Under the pieces are notes generated by a model that was given only the letters and a program-made list of their open reading frames with translations, did no database searches and was not told the origin of the DNA. A DNA stretch of 64,000 nt. Origin: Eubacterium sp. MSJ-21. GTDB lineage: Bacteria; Bacillota; Clostridia; Lachnospirales; Lachnospiraceae. The stretch spans positions 62,001 to 126,000 of the forward strand of contig NZ_JAHLPZ010000003.1 in NCBI RefSeq assembly GCF_018918185.1, given 5' to 3'. Positions 16,878 through 26,699 of the stretch are shown here, piece by piece. How positions within the stretch are numbered: the stretch's first letter is position 1; each line of letters begins with the position of its first letter. The translations under genes and the position numbers were made by a program.

Positions 16878-17195
16878 TTATTCAGTATCTGTTCCAGATG
16901 CATCTACAGGTGTAGCATCGCTGTTACTTGCGGTTGGGAAAACAGTGCCAGCATAATTTGCTGCCCAATACTGCTGTCCCCAATAATCATAAACAGATGC
17001 GCTGATCGTTTTGTTTGCCTGGCGCTTATCATAATTTTTCTGATAGGCATGCCGTCCCAGAGGAAATCCAACTAAAGCACCTAAAATTGCAGCACATACA
17101 AGCACTTCTACAACCTGTTTTGCTTTTTTCTTTTTCTGGATTTTCTTCCGGTTCTTTTTTTCTTCCTTATAACGATCTACCTTTGCCTGACTCAT
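16878..17195 (-). CDS. Small single-pass membrane protein, unknown
   Basis: A 105-residue protein. Residues 1-28 are strongly charged (RYKEEKKNRKKIQKKKKAK), a membrane segment VVEVLVCAAILGALVGFPLG follows, then a polar tail ending in SDATPVDASGTDTE. GGAGA lies six bases before ATG 17195; a longer frame to 17228 overlaps smpB. It is placed between smpB and ssrA in the same direction. No function is recognised. Confidence 0.75.
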   Translation of the reverse strand: MSQAKVDRYKEEKKNRKKIQKKKKAKQVVEVLVCAAILGALVGFPLGRHAYQKNYDKRQANKTISASVYDYWGQQYWAANYAGTVFPTASNSDATPVDASGTDTE

Positions 17196-17220
17196 ATGTT
17201 CTCCTACCTTAATCTTTGTT

Positions 17221-17691
17221 TTATCCAAGATTACGAATCTTAAAGTCTCGCTCGACCTCTCGCTTCATATCTTTTTTCGCGATATCATCCCGCTTATCGT
17301 ACAGCTTTTTACCTCGCGCCAGTCCAATTTCTACCTTAACCAGACTGTCTTTGAAGTAGACTTTTAATGGAACTAACGTGTATCCCTTCATCTTCTGCTG
17401 TCCAATCAATTTGTTGATCTCATAGCGGTGCAACAACAGCTTTCTTGTCCGAAGCGGATCTTTGTTGAATATATTTCCTTTCTCATATGGGGAAATATTC
17501 ATGCGATAAACATATACCTCATCGCCATCCAATCCGACAAATGCTTCTTTGATACTGCACTTTCCCATACGGAGAGATTTCACTTCCGTGCCAACCAAAG
17601 CAATGCCGGCCTCGTAAGTGTCCTCTATGAAGTAATCGTGATATGCTTTTTTGTTATTGGCTATCAGCTTCGTCCCTCGTTGTTTCGCCAC
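17221..17691 (-). CDS. smpB: SsrA-binding protein SmpB
   Basis: Binds the tRNA-like domain of tmRNA and brings it to stalled ribosomes. The 156-residue protein shows [53 protein letters not shown], the [10 protein letters not shown] strand and the C-terminal [19 protein letters not shown] tail that acts in the decoding centre. GTG 17691 is chosen because AAGGAG lies nine bases before it; a TTG at 17700 sits directly on the ribosome site. The gene starts inside the last 38 bp of rnr, so the two are coupled. Confidence 0.95.
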   Translation of the reverse strand: MAKQRGTKLIANNKKAYHDYFIEDTYEAGIALVGTEVKSLRMGKCSIKEAFVGLDGDEVYVYRMNISPYEKGNIFNKDPLRTRKLLLHRYEINKLIGQQKMKGYTLVPLKVYFKDSLVKVEIGLARGKKLYDKRDDIAKKDMKREVERDFKIRNLG

Positions 17692-19837
17692 TGTTTTCAA
17701 CTCCTTCTATATTACCATCAATTAATGAAAAATCAATGGTTTTCTTAATTTTATCACATTTTAATACTTTGATTCGTACTTTGTCACCTAATTGATATTT
17801 CTTTTTGGTCTTCTCTCCTACCATTGCGTAATCCTGTTCATTAAAATAATAAAAATCATCGTACATATAAGCAACAGATACTGCACCTTCTACTGTATTA
17901 TCCAACTCTACAAAGATATAGTTTGAAGTAACACCAGAGACGACCCCATCGAATTCTTCCCCTATATGCTCAGACATATACTCAATTTCTTTTAATTTAA
18001 TGACATCCCGTTCCGCTTCCTCCGCCCGACGTTCCTTGGCAGAATTATCATTTGCTACAGTCGGCAGAATGTGACGGTAATGCTCGATCCGCTTCTCTGA
18101 AAGTTCTCCGTGCAGATTCTCTTTGATGATTCGATGAATCTGTAAATCCGGATACCGACGGATTGGAGATGTAAAATGGCAGTAATATTTGCAGGACAGA
18201 CCAAAATGTCCGGTACATTCCGTCGAGTAGCGCGCCTGTTTCATCGAGCGGAGCATCATCTTACTGATCAGCGCCTCATATGGTTTCCCTTCAATCTGAT
18301 CAAGAATTTTTTGCAGTTCCTTTGGATGTGTCTCATCTCTGGAAGCTTTGATAAAAAGTCCAAAATTATTGATGAATGCTGCTAAAATATCAATTTTCTC
18401 CTCGTCCGGATGCTCATGTACCCGGTATTCAAACGGCAGCTCCTGCCAGAAATAATCCTCTGCAATTGTTTCATTGGCCGCCAACATGAAATCCTCGATG
18501 ATCTTTGTTGCCGGATTCCGATCATATGGCTTGATTTCAACCGGCTTGTGGTTTTCATCCACGATAATCTTAGTTTCAGCCACATCGAAATCAATCGAAC
18601 CACGTTTCCGGCGGTTCTCCCGAAGAATCTGTGACAGCTCCAGCATCAGATCAAACATCCAAACGAGCGGCTCATACCGCTTTAATACTTCCTCGTCGCT
18701 GCGCTCTAATATCTTTTCAACATTCGTATATGTCATACGTTCATCGACATGCAGGATACCTTCACAGATTGTATGATCTAACAGTTTGCCTTTCTTATCG
18801 AACTTCATTACACAGCTTAAAGTCAGACGATCTGTGCCTGCATTCAGGGAACAGATACCGTTCGATAATTTATGTGGCAGCATCGGAATCACACTGTCTA
18901 CCAGATAGCAGCTTGTACCACGTTTAAGTGCTTCCTTATCAAGAGGTGATTTTTCTTTTACATAATGTGATACGTCCGCAATATGCACGCCTAATGTATA
19001 GATGCCATCTTCGTAGGATAACGTGATCGCATCATCCAAATCCTTTGCATCTTCGCCATCAATCGTGACAGTTGGAAGTGCCCGGAAATCCGTACGTCCT
19101 ACGAAATCTGCTTCGTCAACCTCATCTGGAATATCTTTTAAGGATTCCATCACCTTGTCCGGATATTCTACTGGTATATCATATGCCCGTACAACTGAAA
19201 GTATGTCCGTGCCAGGATCATTTACATGTCCCAAGATCTCAATAATCTCGCCCTCCGGGGATTTATGATCAGCCCCATAGTTGGTGATTCTGCAGACAAC
19301 CTTGTGACCGGTCATCGCTCCCATGGAATCCTTCTTTGCAACAAAGATGTCATCTGCTACCTTCTGGTTATCCGGAATGACAAAGCCAAAATTCTGCTGT
19401 TTGTCATAGGTTCCAACGATTGTTGTAAGTCCACGCTTTAAGATCTGCGTTACTTTTGCCTCGGTGCTTTTTCCCTGTTTCGTATAAGAATCAGGTGCAA
19501 TCATGACACGGTCGCCGTGAAACGCTCCCATTGAAAACTTGGCAGGAATAAAGAAATCATCCTTATATCCTTCCACACGGACAAACCCATATCCCTTTTT
19601 GTTACCGATATAATCTCCGACTAAGAATTTGTCATCCAGTTTTTTGTATTTCCCTTTCGGCGTAACAGTGATCTTTCCATCTTCCATAAGCTCGTTTAAA
19701 GCTTCTTCTACACGCTTTTTATCAGCATCCTTAACCTGAAGCAGGAAACGGATATCCTTTAAACGCATCGGCTTGTACTGTTCATCACAAATAAAATCAT
19801 ATAGCTTCTGTTTGATTCGTTCTCTTTTTTCTCCCAT
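17654..19837 (-). CDS. rnr: Ribonuclease R
   Basis: Processive 3'-5' exoribonuclease of 727 residues that degrades structured RNA and, with SmpB/tmRNA, non-stop messages. An N-terminal helix-turn-helix-like part (1-65) is followed by two cold-shock domains (about 70-225), the RNB catalytic domain with [12 protein letters not shown] and [13 protein letters not shown] (about 255-580, including [14 protein letters not shown]), and an S1 domain (about 625-710). GGAGG precedes ATG 19837. A secG terminator ends directly at this ribosome site. Confidence 0.96.
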   Translation of the reverse strand: MGEKRERIKQKLYDFICDEQYKPMRLKDIRFLLQVKDADKKRVEEALNELMEDGKITVTPKGKYKKLDDKFLVGDYIGNKKGYGFVRVEGYKDDFFIPAKFSMGAFHGDRVMIAPDSYTKQGKSTEAKVTQILKRGLTTIVGTYDKQQNFGFVIPDNQKVADDIFVAKKDSMGAMTGHKVVCRITNYGADHKSPEGEIIEILGHVNDPGTDILSVVRAYDIPVEYPDKVMESLKDIPDEVDEADFVGRTDFRALPTVTIDGEDAKDLDDAITLSYEDGIYTLGVHIADVSHYVKEKSPLDKEALKRGTSCYLVDSVIPMLPHKLSNGICSLNAGTDRLTLSCVMKFDKKGKLLDHTICEGILHVDERMTYTNVEKILERSDEEVLKRYEPLVWMFDLMLELSQILRENRRKRGSIDFDVAETKIIVDENHKPVEIKPYDRNPATKIIEDFMLAANETIAEDYFWQELPFEYRVHEHPDEEKIDILAAFINNFGLFIKASRDETHPKELQKILDQIEGKPYEALISKMMLRSMKQARYSTECTGHFGLSCKYYCHFTSPIRRYPDLQIHRIIKENLHGELSEKRIEHYRHILPTVANDNSAKERRAEEAERDVIKLKEIEYMSEHIGEEFDGVVSGVTSNYIFVELDNTVEGAVSVAYMYDDFYYFNEQDYAMVGEKTKKKYQLGDKVRIKVLKCDKIKKTIDFSLIDGNIEGVENSGETTRDEADSQ

Positions 19838-19849
19838 AGTAACGCCTCC

Positions 19850-19882
19850 AAAAAAATAAGCTGCTTCTTATCAAAGCAGCTT
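19850..19882 (-). terminator. Terminator between secG and rnr
   Basis: AAGCTGCTT (19858-19866) pairs with AAGCAGCTT (19874-19882). On the minus strand ATTTTTTT follows and runs straight into the GGAGG of rnr, so read-through decides rnr expression from the secG promoter. Confidence 0.8.
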
Positions 19883-19889
19883 GTATAAT

Positions 19890-20123
19890 CTAAATGAATT
19901 TTGATGACAGGAACAAAGCAAGTACAAAATATAAAATGCCAAGAACGACTGTAATCTTCTTCAATACAGATTCTTTGGATTTTCCTTTGTTCTTACTCCA
20001 GTAGGTATCTGCGCCACCGCCGCTGATTGCACCGGACAAACCGCCTTTACCTTCCTGCATCATAACAATAACTGCCAAAATAACTGATATAACTAGAAAT
20101 ACTATAATCAACGCTGTCTTCAC
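19890..20123 (-). CDS. secG: Preprotein translocase subunit SecG
   Basis: A small 77-residue subunit of the SecYEG channel. Two membrane segments (about 3-22 and 55-75) flank the conserved cytoplasmic loop MMQEGKGGLSGAISGGGADT. The start is GTG 20123, with AAGGAGG nine bases upstream. In many Firmicutes secG precedes rnr and smpB, as here. Confidence 0.95.
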   Translation of the reverse strand: MKTALIIVFLVISVILAVIVMMQEGKGGLSGAISGGGADTYWSKNKGKSKESVLKKITVVLGILYFVLALFLSSKFI

Positions 20124-20160
20124 GATAGTTCCTCCTTAATATATTAACTCATACTTGCAT

Positions 20161-20189
20161 ATATTACCATAAGAATTTTGTAAATTCAA
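20161..20189 (-). promoter_or_regulatory. Promoter of secG
   Basis: On the minus strand TTGAAT (20189-20184), a 17-bp spacer and TAATAT (20166-20161), about 38 bp before the GTG. Confidence 0.6.
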
Positions 20190-20282
20190 TATTAATTTTA
20201 CAAAAAATTAATTTATATGCCAATGATTTATTTTCAGAACTATATGTGCAGTTATCCGGGCTCAAATCCTGAATGCTGTGTA

Positions 20283-21605
<1,323 letters not shown>

Positions 21606-21664
21606 CTAATTATTTCCGAATCAGAGTTTTTTATACATTCAATTGTATATAGAAATCTGTGCAG

Positions 21665-21716
21665 ACACAATAAAAAAGTTCTGTAACTATTTTCGTTACA
21701 GAACTTTTCGATTTTT
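21665..21716 (-). terminator. Terminator of xpt
   Basis: AAAAGTTCTGTAAC (21674-21687) pairs with GTTACAGAACTTTT (21695-21708) around a seven-base loop. A and T tracts flank it on both sides. Confidence 0.85.
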
Positions 21717-22295
21717 TTAATCCCGGAATTTGATCTCACCGGTTGTATAATCCATATTGTCCACAATCGCAAGGGATTCCAGATGGTATCCAAGATTTCG
21801 GATTACCTGTCCACCCGGCTGGAAGCCCTTCTCGATGGCGATACCGATACCTGCTACCTCTGCGCCGGCGGATTTTACAATTGAAATAAGTCCCTGAAGC
21901 GCACAGCCGTTCGCAAGGAAATCATCGATGATCAGGACTCTATCCTCAGGGTCTAAGAATTTCTTCGATACAATAACCTGATTCTTGCACTTGTGTGTGA
22001 AAGATTCTACCTCTGCCACATATACATCACCTTCGATGTTAATGCTTTTTGATTTCTTGGCAAAAATAACCGGAACATCAAAATGTCTTGCGACGATACA
22101 GGCAATGCCGATGCCGGATGCCTCGATTGTCAGAATCTTATTGATCTTTTCCTCCGCAAACCGGCGCTTGAATTCCTCGCCAATCTGATCGAACAGGCGG
22201 ACATCCATCTGATGATTCAGAAAGCTGTCGACCTTCAGTACATTTCCTTCTTTTACTATGCCATCCTTCAGGATGCGTTCCTCTAGAAAATTCAA
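21717..22295 (-). CDS. xpt: Xanthine phosphoribosyltransferase
   Basis: Salvages xanthine with PRPP to XMP. The 192-residue protein matches the Xpt/PurR-like phosphoribosyltransferase type: [20 protein letters not shown] at the start, [33 protein letters not shown], and the PRPP loop [17 protein letters not shown]. Start 22295 has AGGAGG upstream. The leader before it contains only a terminator hairpin, with no recognisable purine aptamer. Confidence 0.93.
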   Translation of the reverse strand: MNFLEERILKDGIVKEGNVLKVDSFLNHQMDVRLFDQIGEEFKRRFAEEKINKILTIEASGIGIACIVARHFDVPVIFAKKSKSINIEGDVYVAEVESFTHKCKNQVIVSKKFLDPEDRVLIIDDFLANGCALQGLISIVKSAGAEVAGIGIAIEKGFQPGGQVIRNLGYHLESLAIVDNMDYTTGEIKFRD

Positions 22296-22317
22296 TCTTT
22301 TTTCCTCCTGCTATTAG

Positions 22318-22366
22318 AATAAGAAAAACCTTTTTGCGGTAGATAACTCTATCGAAAAAGGTTTTC
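22318..22366 (-). terminator. Hairpin terminator between gpmI and xpt
   Basis: AAAAACCTTTTT (22324-22335) pairs with AAAAAGGTTTT (22355-22365), with an inner GATAGAGTTATC helix in the loop. On the minus strand TTTTTCTTATT follows. It stands 30 bp before the xpt ribosome site, so it could also attenuate xpt. Confidence 0.7.
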
Positions 22367-22380
22367 TATTTTTTTATATT

Positions 22381-22476
22381 TTACAACTGTGCACTATCAG
22401 AGACATCGGATGCACAATGCATACATTTGGTTGCTTTGACGTCGATCTCTCCGTAGCAATATGGGCATTTAGTATC
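22381..22476 (-). pseudogene. Zinc-ribbon gene remnant without start codon
   Basis: A 31-codon open stretch between two in-frame stops. It reads DTKCPYCYGEIDVKATKCMH then CASDVSDSAQL. The CPYC-x12-CMHC spacing is a clear zinc ribbon. There is no ATG, GTG or TTG in front and no ribosome site, so this looks like the C-terminal scrap of a lost gene. Confidence 0.5.
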
Positions 22477-22514
22477 TTAAAACCTATACGACTTATCTAC
22501 AGCATAGAAATCAA

Positions 22515-24056
22515 TTATCTTACAATCAATGACTTCCCTGTCATCTCTGCCGGCTGTGGAAGTCCCATGATCTCAAGTAATGTCGGAGCGATATCAGCTA
22601 AGCATCCACCCTCACGAAGCTTTACGCTGTCGTCGTAATTTACAAGGATAAATGGAACCGGGTTGGTTGTATGTGCCGTATGAGGTGCCTTTGTCTTGTA
22701 ATCAATCATCTGCTCAGCATTTCCGTGGTCTGCACAGATAAAGAGAACGCCGTCTACTTCCTTGATTGCTTCTACCGCAGTTCCTACACACTGGTCAACT
22801 GTCTCAACAGCCTTTACAGCAGCAGGGATCACACCGGTATGTCCTACCATGTCCGGGTTCGCAAAGTTGATGATAATAACATCATACTTGCCGGAACGGA
22901 TCGCTGCGTTCAGCTTCTCGGATACTTCCGGTGCACTCATCTCTGGCTGAAGATCGTAAGTTGCAACGGCCGGAGACTTCACGAGTACTCTGTCCTCATC
23001 CTTGTTTGGCTCTTCCACACCACCGTTAAAGAAGAATGTAACGTGTGCGTATTTCTCTGTCTCAGCGGTACGAAGCTGCTTCAAACCATTTGCAGCAAGA
23101 TACTCGCCAAGTGTATTCTTGATCTCCTGCTTCTTGAAAGCGATGATCTTGTTCGGGATAGACTCATCGTAATCCTTGAAGCATACATATGTCAGTGGAA
23201 GCTTTCCACCCTTACGCTCAAATCCAGTAAACTCATCTGCACAGAACGCTCTTGTGATCTCACGTGCACGGTCCGGACGGAAATTAAAGAAGATAACGGA
23301 ATCGTTTGCCTTTACGGTTGCAACCGGCTTTCCATCTGTCTCGATCACAGTTGGAAGAACAAACTCATCTGTCTTATCATTTGCATAAGAATCTGCAACT
23401 GCCTGTACAGGATCAGCAGCCTTTACGCCCTCACCATATACCATAGCTGCATAAGCCTTCTCTACACGATCCCAGTTGTTATCACGATCCATTGCATAGT
23501 AACGGCCGGAAATACTTGCAACCTTACCGACACCGATTTCCTTCATCTTGTCAACGAGTGCTGCAACATAATCCTTACCAGATGCCGGAGGTGTATCTCT
23601 ACCATCTAAGAATGGATGTACATATACACGGTCAAAGCCCTGCTTCTTGCAAAGCTCTAAGATACCATACAGATGTGTATTGTGGCTGTGTACACCACCG
23701 TCAGACAGAAGTCCCCACAGATGAAGGTCTGAGTTGTTCTTCTTGCAGTTTGCAATTGCCTCAAGCATTGCTTCGTTCTCGAAGAAATCACCATCCTCGA
23801 TTGCCTTTGTGATCGATGTCAGATCCTGGTAGATAATTCTTCCGGCACCAATATTCATATGTCCAACCTCAGAGTTACCCATCTGTCCGTCCGGAAGTCC
23901 GACTGCAAGTCCGGAAGCATTTCCTCTTACATATGGACACTCTGCCATCAGCTTATCCATCACAGGTGTGTTCGCCATGTAAATTGCATTACCTTCTGTC
24001 TTGTCTGTAATGCCATAGCCATCAAGTACCATCAATACAACTGGTTTCTTACTCAT
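22515..24056 (-). CDS. gpmI: 2,3-bisphosphoglycerate-independent phosphoglycerate mutase
   Basis: Manganese-dependent glycolytic enzyme that interconverts 3- and 2-phosphoglycerate. The 513-residue protein belongs to the alkaline phosphatase fold. VLMVLDGYG gives the first metal Asp, GQMGNSEVGHMNIGAG the phosphoserine, HPFLDGRDTPP and ISGRYYAMDRDNNWDR the substrate site, and FANPDMVGHTG with CADHGNAEQM the second metal set. AAGGAGA precedes ATG 24056, and a strong promoter lies 52-80 bp upstream. Confidence 0.97.
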   Translation of the reverse strand: MSKKPVVLMVLDGYGITDKTEGNAIYMANTPVMDKLMAECPYVRGNASGLAVGLPDGQMGNSEVGHMNIGAGRIIYQDLTSITKAIEDGDFFENEAMLEAIANCKKNNSDLHLWGLLSDGGVHSHNTHLYGILELCKKQGFDRVYVHPFLDGRDTPPASGKDYVAALVDKMKEIGVGKVASISGRYYAMDRDNNWDRVEKAYAAMVYGEGVKAADPVQAVADSYANDKTDEFVLPTVIETDGKPVATVKANDSVIFFNFRPDRAREITRAFCADEFTGFERKGGKLPLTYVCFKDYDESIPNKIIAFKKQEIKNTLGEYLAANGLKQLRTAETEKYAHVTFFFNGGVEEPNKDEDRVLVKSPAVATYDLQPEMSAPEVSEKLNAAIRSGKYDVIIINFANPDMVGHTGVIPAAVKAVETVDQCVGTAVEAIKEVDGVLFICADHGNAEQMIDYKTKAPHTAHTTNPVPFILVNYDDSVKLREGGCLADIAPTLLEIMGLPQPAEMTGKSLIVR

Positions 24057-24107
24057 TGTTTATCTCCTTTATATTATAATAATTTATTCTTTGTAATTTC
24101 CTGTATG

Positions 24108-24136
24108 ATTATATACAGTTATGCGCTATTTTTCAA
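24108..24136 (-). promoter_or_regulatory. Promoter of gpmI
   Basis: On the minus strand TTGAAA (24136-24131), a 17-bp spacer and a consensus TATAAT (24113-24108). Confidence 0.75.
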
Positions 24137-24180
24137 GATTTTATCGACATGAAATTATCATATATTTGTGTGTGTATATG

Positions 24181-25701
24181 TTATTTGTAATACTCTCCTA
24201 AGCTGATTCCGTTGATCCCAAGCGGGATTGCATGGTCAAGTCCGATGAACTTCCCGCCGTTGTTCCACAGAACTTCCTTGACAAATGCATACTTCTCCTC
24301 GTCCCATGTTGTGAAATCATCTAAGACCATGCCGCCGGTATCTCCGGAGTTCGCATTGAAGCACCAAAAGGTGTGATTCAGCTTGTTCTTCTGTATGAGT
24401 TCGCGCATATAGGTCATCCAGGTGATGTTCGGTTCCGTCATAAATCCGCCCCACTCACCGATCAGAAGCGGTGCGATATTATCCTCATGGATATAAAACC
24501 AGTTATCATGCCAGCAATCCTTCATTAGGCTGTCGTATGTATAACTGCCCTGAAACCAAGGCTGTTCATATACAGTCGGACCATAATCGTGCGGCGAATA
24601 TACAAGCTTATTCTGATATTTGCCTAGGTCAACCGGGTAATCTGCGACACCGCGCAGGTTTCCGCCCCACCAGTTAAAATAATAATCATCCTCATTCGTC
24701 GATGCATAATCACCGTTCTTCTTGATATCAACCGGATAGATCTCCGTTCCTTCGACGAGAACGAGTACATTCGGATTCTTTGATAGCACGGCATTTGCAG
24801 CACGCTCCGCCGTGTATTTCCAGTTGTTCTCAGACTTCGAATCGTTCCAGATTGCTGCACCGTCGCCCTCGTTTGGCTTTCCATGCGGCTCATTCTTCAG
24901 GTCATAGGCGATGATCGTATCATCGTTCTTGTAGCGGTCAGCCATCCACGAAAGTGCATACAGATAATCATCCGTGGATATCCGGTCCGTGTACCAGAGA
25001 TTCACCATATGCCCGCTCGCATTCGTCTCCACACAATGGATATCAATGATCAGCTTCAATCCATTCACACGGCACTGCCCGATCACATACTCGAAGATCT
25101 GCAGGCTGTCCATCCCAACGAGATAATCATTGGTTGCCTGATTGAAATTCGCATCCGGATACTCACCGTTCGACCACTGTAAGATCAGTTCTGCCGAAAA
25201 TGGCACACGAATCACATTGAATCCGTGGTTTGCAATCTCCTGAATCGACTGATTCAGGTCGGAAGCCCATAACCCGTCAAATGTATTCGTCCCCGTATTG
25301 TAGCCAAACCAGTTGATGCCGGTCAGCCACACTTCGTTTCCATCTGCATCCACAATCTTGTTGCCATCCGTAAACAGCCAGTCATCGGTCGTTGGTTCCG
25401 GCACGTCCATCGCGCCATAGTTCACATCCCGGTCTACAGACACGTGATTGGTGGATGCTGTCTCATTCGCAGATTCATCCGAGGTATCGTTCGTAGCAGA
25501 AGCATTGGTTGAGGTATCATTCTGATTGCCTGAATTTCCGCCTGTCACCTCATCCGTCTGAGCATCTGCCGAACCGGATGCAGACTTGTTGGTTTCTGCT
25601 TTATCCCACTTTCCCTGTATCTGCATACCAAGCAGCATGCCGAGCAGAAAGACGATGATAAAGAGCAATATGAATATTACAATTTTCAGATTTTTGTTCA
25701 T
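24181..25701 (-). CDS. Membrane-anchored GH5 endoglucanase (cellulase)
   Basis: Cleaves internal beta-1,4-glucan bonds outside the cell. The 506-residue protein has an uncleaved-looking N-terminal membrane anchor (about 6-28), a Ser/Thr/Asn/Asp-rich linker (about 35-105), and a GH5 catalytic domain resembling subfamily 1 (Acidothermus E1 type): WLTGINWFGYNTGTN, GFNVIRVPFS, IIDIHC, YDLKNEPHG (acid/base Glu), VYSPHDYGP, LIGEWGGF (nucleophile Glu) and NSGDTGG. No carbohydrate-binding or dockerin module is present. AGGGG lies upstream of ATG 25701, and TATAAT occurs at 25736-25731. It stands alone. Confidence 0.92.
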   Translation of the reverse strand: MNKNLKIVIFILLFIIVFLLGMLLGMQIQGKWDKAETNKSASGSADAQTDEVTGGNSGNQNDTSTNASATNDTSDESANETASTNHVSVDRDVNYGAMDVPEPTTDDWLFTDGNKIVDADGNEVWLTGINWFGYNTGTNTFDGLWASDLNQSIQEIANHGFNVIRVPFSAELILQWSNGEYPDANFNQATNDYLVGMDSLQIFEYVIGQCRVNGLKLIIDIHCVETNASGHMVNLWYTDRISTDDYLYALSWMADRYKNDDTIIAYDLKNEPHGKPNEGDGAAIWNDSKSENNWKYTAERAANAVLSKNPNVLVLVEGTEIYPVDIKKNGDYASTNEDDYYFNWWGGNLRGVADYPVDLGKYQNKLVYSPHDYGPTVYEQPWFQGSYTYDSLMKDCWHDNWFYIHEDNIAPLLIGEWGGFMTEPNITWMTYMRELIQKNKLNHTFWCFNANSGDTGGMVLDDFTTWDEEKYAFVKEVLWNNGGKFIGLDHAIPLGINGISLGEYYK

Positions 25702-25759
25702 ATAGTTTTATTCCCCTCTGTTTTTCTACCATTATACATGATGATAGGGAAGAAAGCGA

Positions 25760-25800
25760 GAAAAATCCCCTCTTTACCAGAATATCTGACAAAAAGGGGT
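25760..25800 (-). terminator. Terminator of the lipoprotein/ABC cassette
   Basis: TCCCCTCTTTACCAGA (25766-25781) pairs imperfectly with TCTGACAAAAAGGGG (25785-25799). An AAAAA run at 25761-25765 gives the U tract. It closes the seven-gene cassette. Confidence 0.65.
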
Positions 25801-25825
25801 TCATACTATCGAATCTAAAATGGTA

Positions 25826-26665
25826 CTATTTTTCAAGTGGCCGCACCGCATACTTGCTCATCGTTACAACCGCCACCAGACATACCAGCATCAGCAGTAA
25901 CTCGAATTTGACCTGGATAAATAACTGGTCGAGCTTCGCCTGCGCCTGATAGATTTCCATCGCGTTATCGTTCGAGAAGGACAGATTCCCGGCAAGTGTC
26001 AGTACCTTCTGGCTTTGATCCTGTCTGGCAATCCGGATGCGCAGATTCCCGGAGGCTTTAAGCGTAACCGGATCTCCAATCGCACAGATAAATGGTGTGT
26101 TCCCGCCGATATCCACTTGTACGATCCGCGCGGTACGGCTGCCTCCTGCCTGTGATGCGTCGCTGCCACTATCTGTCGGCTGGTTTGTATTCTGGCTTTG
26201 TTCTGTCGAAGAAGTATACGTCACAGTAAGCTCCTCTGTCTGAATCGGCGCGATATCCTGTGACAGGCTCTGACAGATCTGCTTATACGCGGCAGTGTTC
26301 GCATAATAGGTAGTTGTCGAGCTTTCCTGCGTGATGCTGTAGACCTCCTGTATATATGCTTCACTTAAGAGCTCCGCCTCGAAGGATGTCGTGTTCGCCT
26401 GATATGACACCGTGACGGAATCACTCACATCATAGCTTACATCTGTGACGCCCTCGATCTCGCGCACCCGCTGTACCTTGCTGTCTGTAAGTACCTGATC
26501 ATTCCCAATCAGTTTGAATTCCTCTTTCGTCCGGGTGATCTGCGCATAGCGCAAGCCGTCCCGGATCAGGAATCCACCGCAGACTCCGATTGCGATTATA
26601 TATAAAATTATGATCTTCACTGCATCCTGCTGTCGGCGCAGGCGCAGAAACTCTTTCACTCTCAT
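25826..26665 (-). CDS. Two-TM protein with MacB-periplasmic-like middle, cassette gene 7
   Basis: A 279-residue protein with a membrane segment near each end (about 17-36 and 253-272) and an extracytoplasmic middle. The stretch LTDSKVQRVREIEGVTDVSY is like the start of a MacB/FtsX periplasmic core domain, but the four-helix FtsX permease is absent. A Ser/Thr/Gln-rich loop sits at about 150-175. It follows the CARDB-like gene by 34 bp and is the last gene before the terminator. I infer an accessory subunit of the ABC system encoded just upstream; no precise family is recognised. Confidence 0.75.
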   Translation of the reverse strand: MRVKEFLRLRRQQDAVKIIILYIIAIGVCGGFLIRDGLRYAQITRTKEEFKLIGNDQVLTDSKVQRVREIEGVTDVSYDVSDSVTVSYQANTTSFEAELLSEAYIQEVYSITQESSTTTYYANTAAYKQICQSLSQDIAPIQTEELTVTYTSSTEQSQNTNQPTDSGSDASQAGGSRTARIVQVDIGGNTPFICAIGDPVTLKASGNLRIRIARQDQSQKVLTLAGNLSFSNDNAMEIYQAQAKLDQLFIQVKFELLLMLVCLVAVVTMSKYAVRPLEK

Positions 26666-26699
26666 ATCTATTTCCTTTGTTTACGTGCAAGAATTTCCT

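Noticed and set aside
20235-20282. tRNA-like GGGCTCAAATCC segment before eno
   Set aside because: No acceptor, D or anticodon stems can be completed around it.
22296-22514. Purine riboswitch upstream of xpt
   Set aside because: The conserved aptamer segments (TATA-stem with the joined loops around a three-way junction) are not found; only an intrinsic terminator hairpin and a zinc-ribbon remnant are present.
22671-23609. A 312-codon open frame on the plus strand
   Set aside because: It lies wholly antisense to gpmI, has no ribosome site, and its translation is Cys/Leu/Ser-rich without domains; it reflects codon bias of gpmI.
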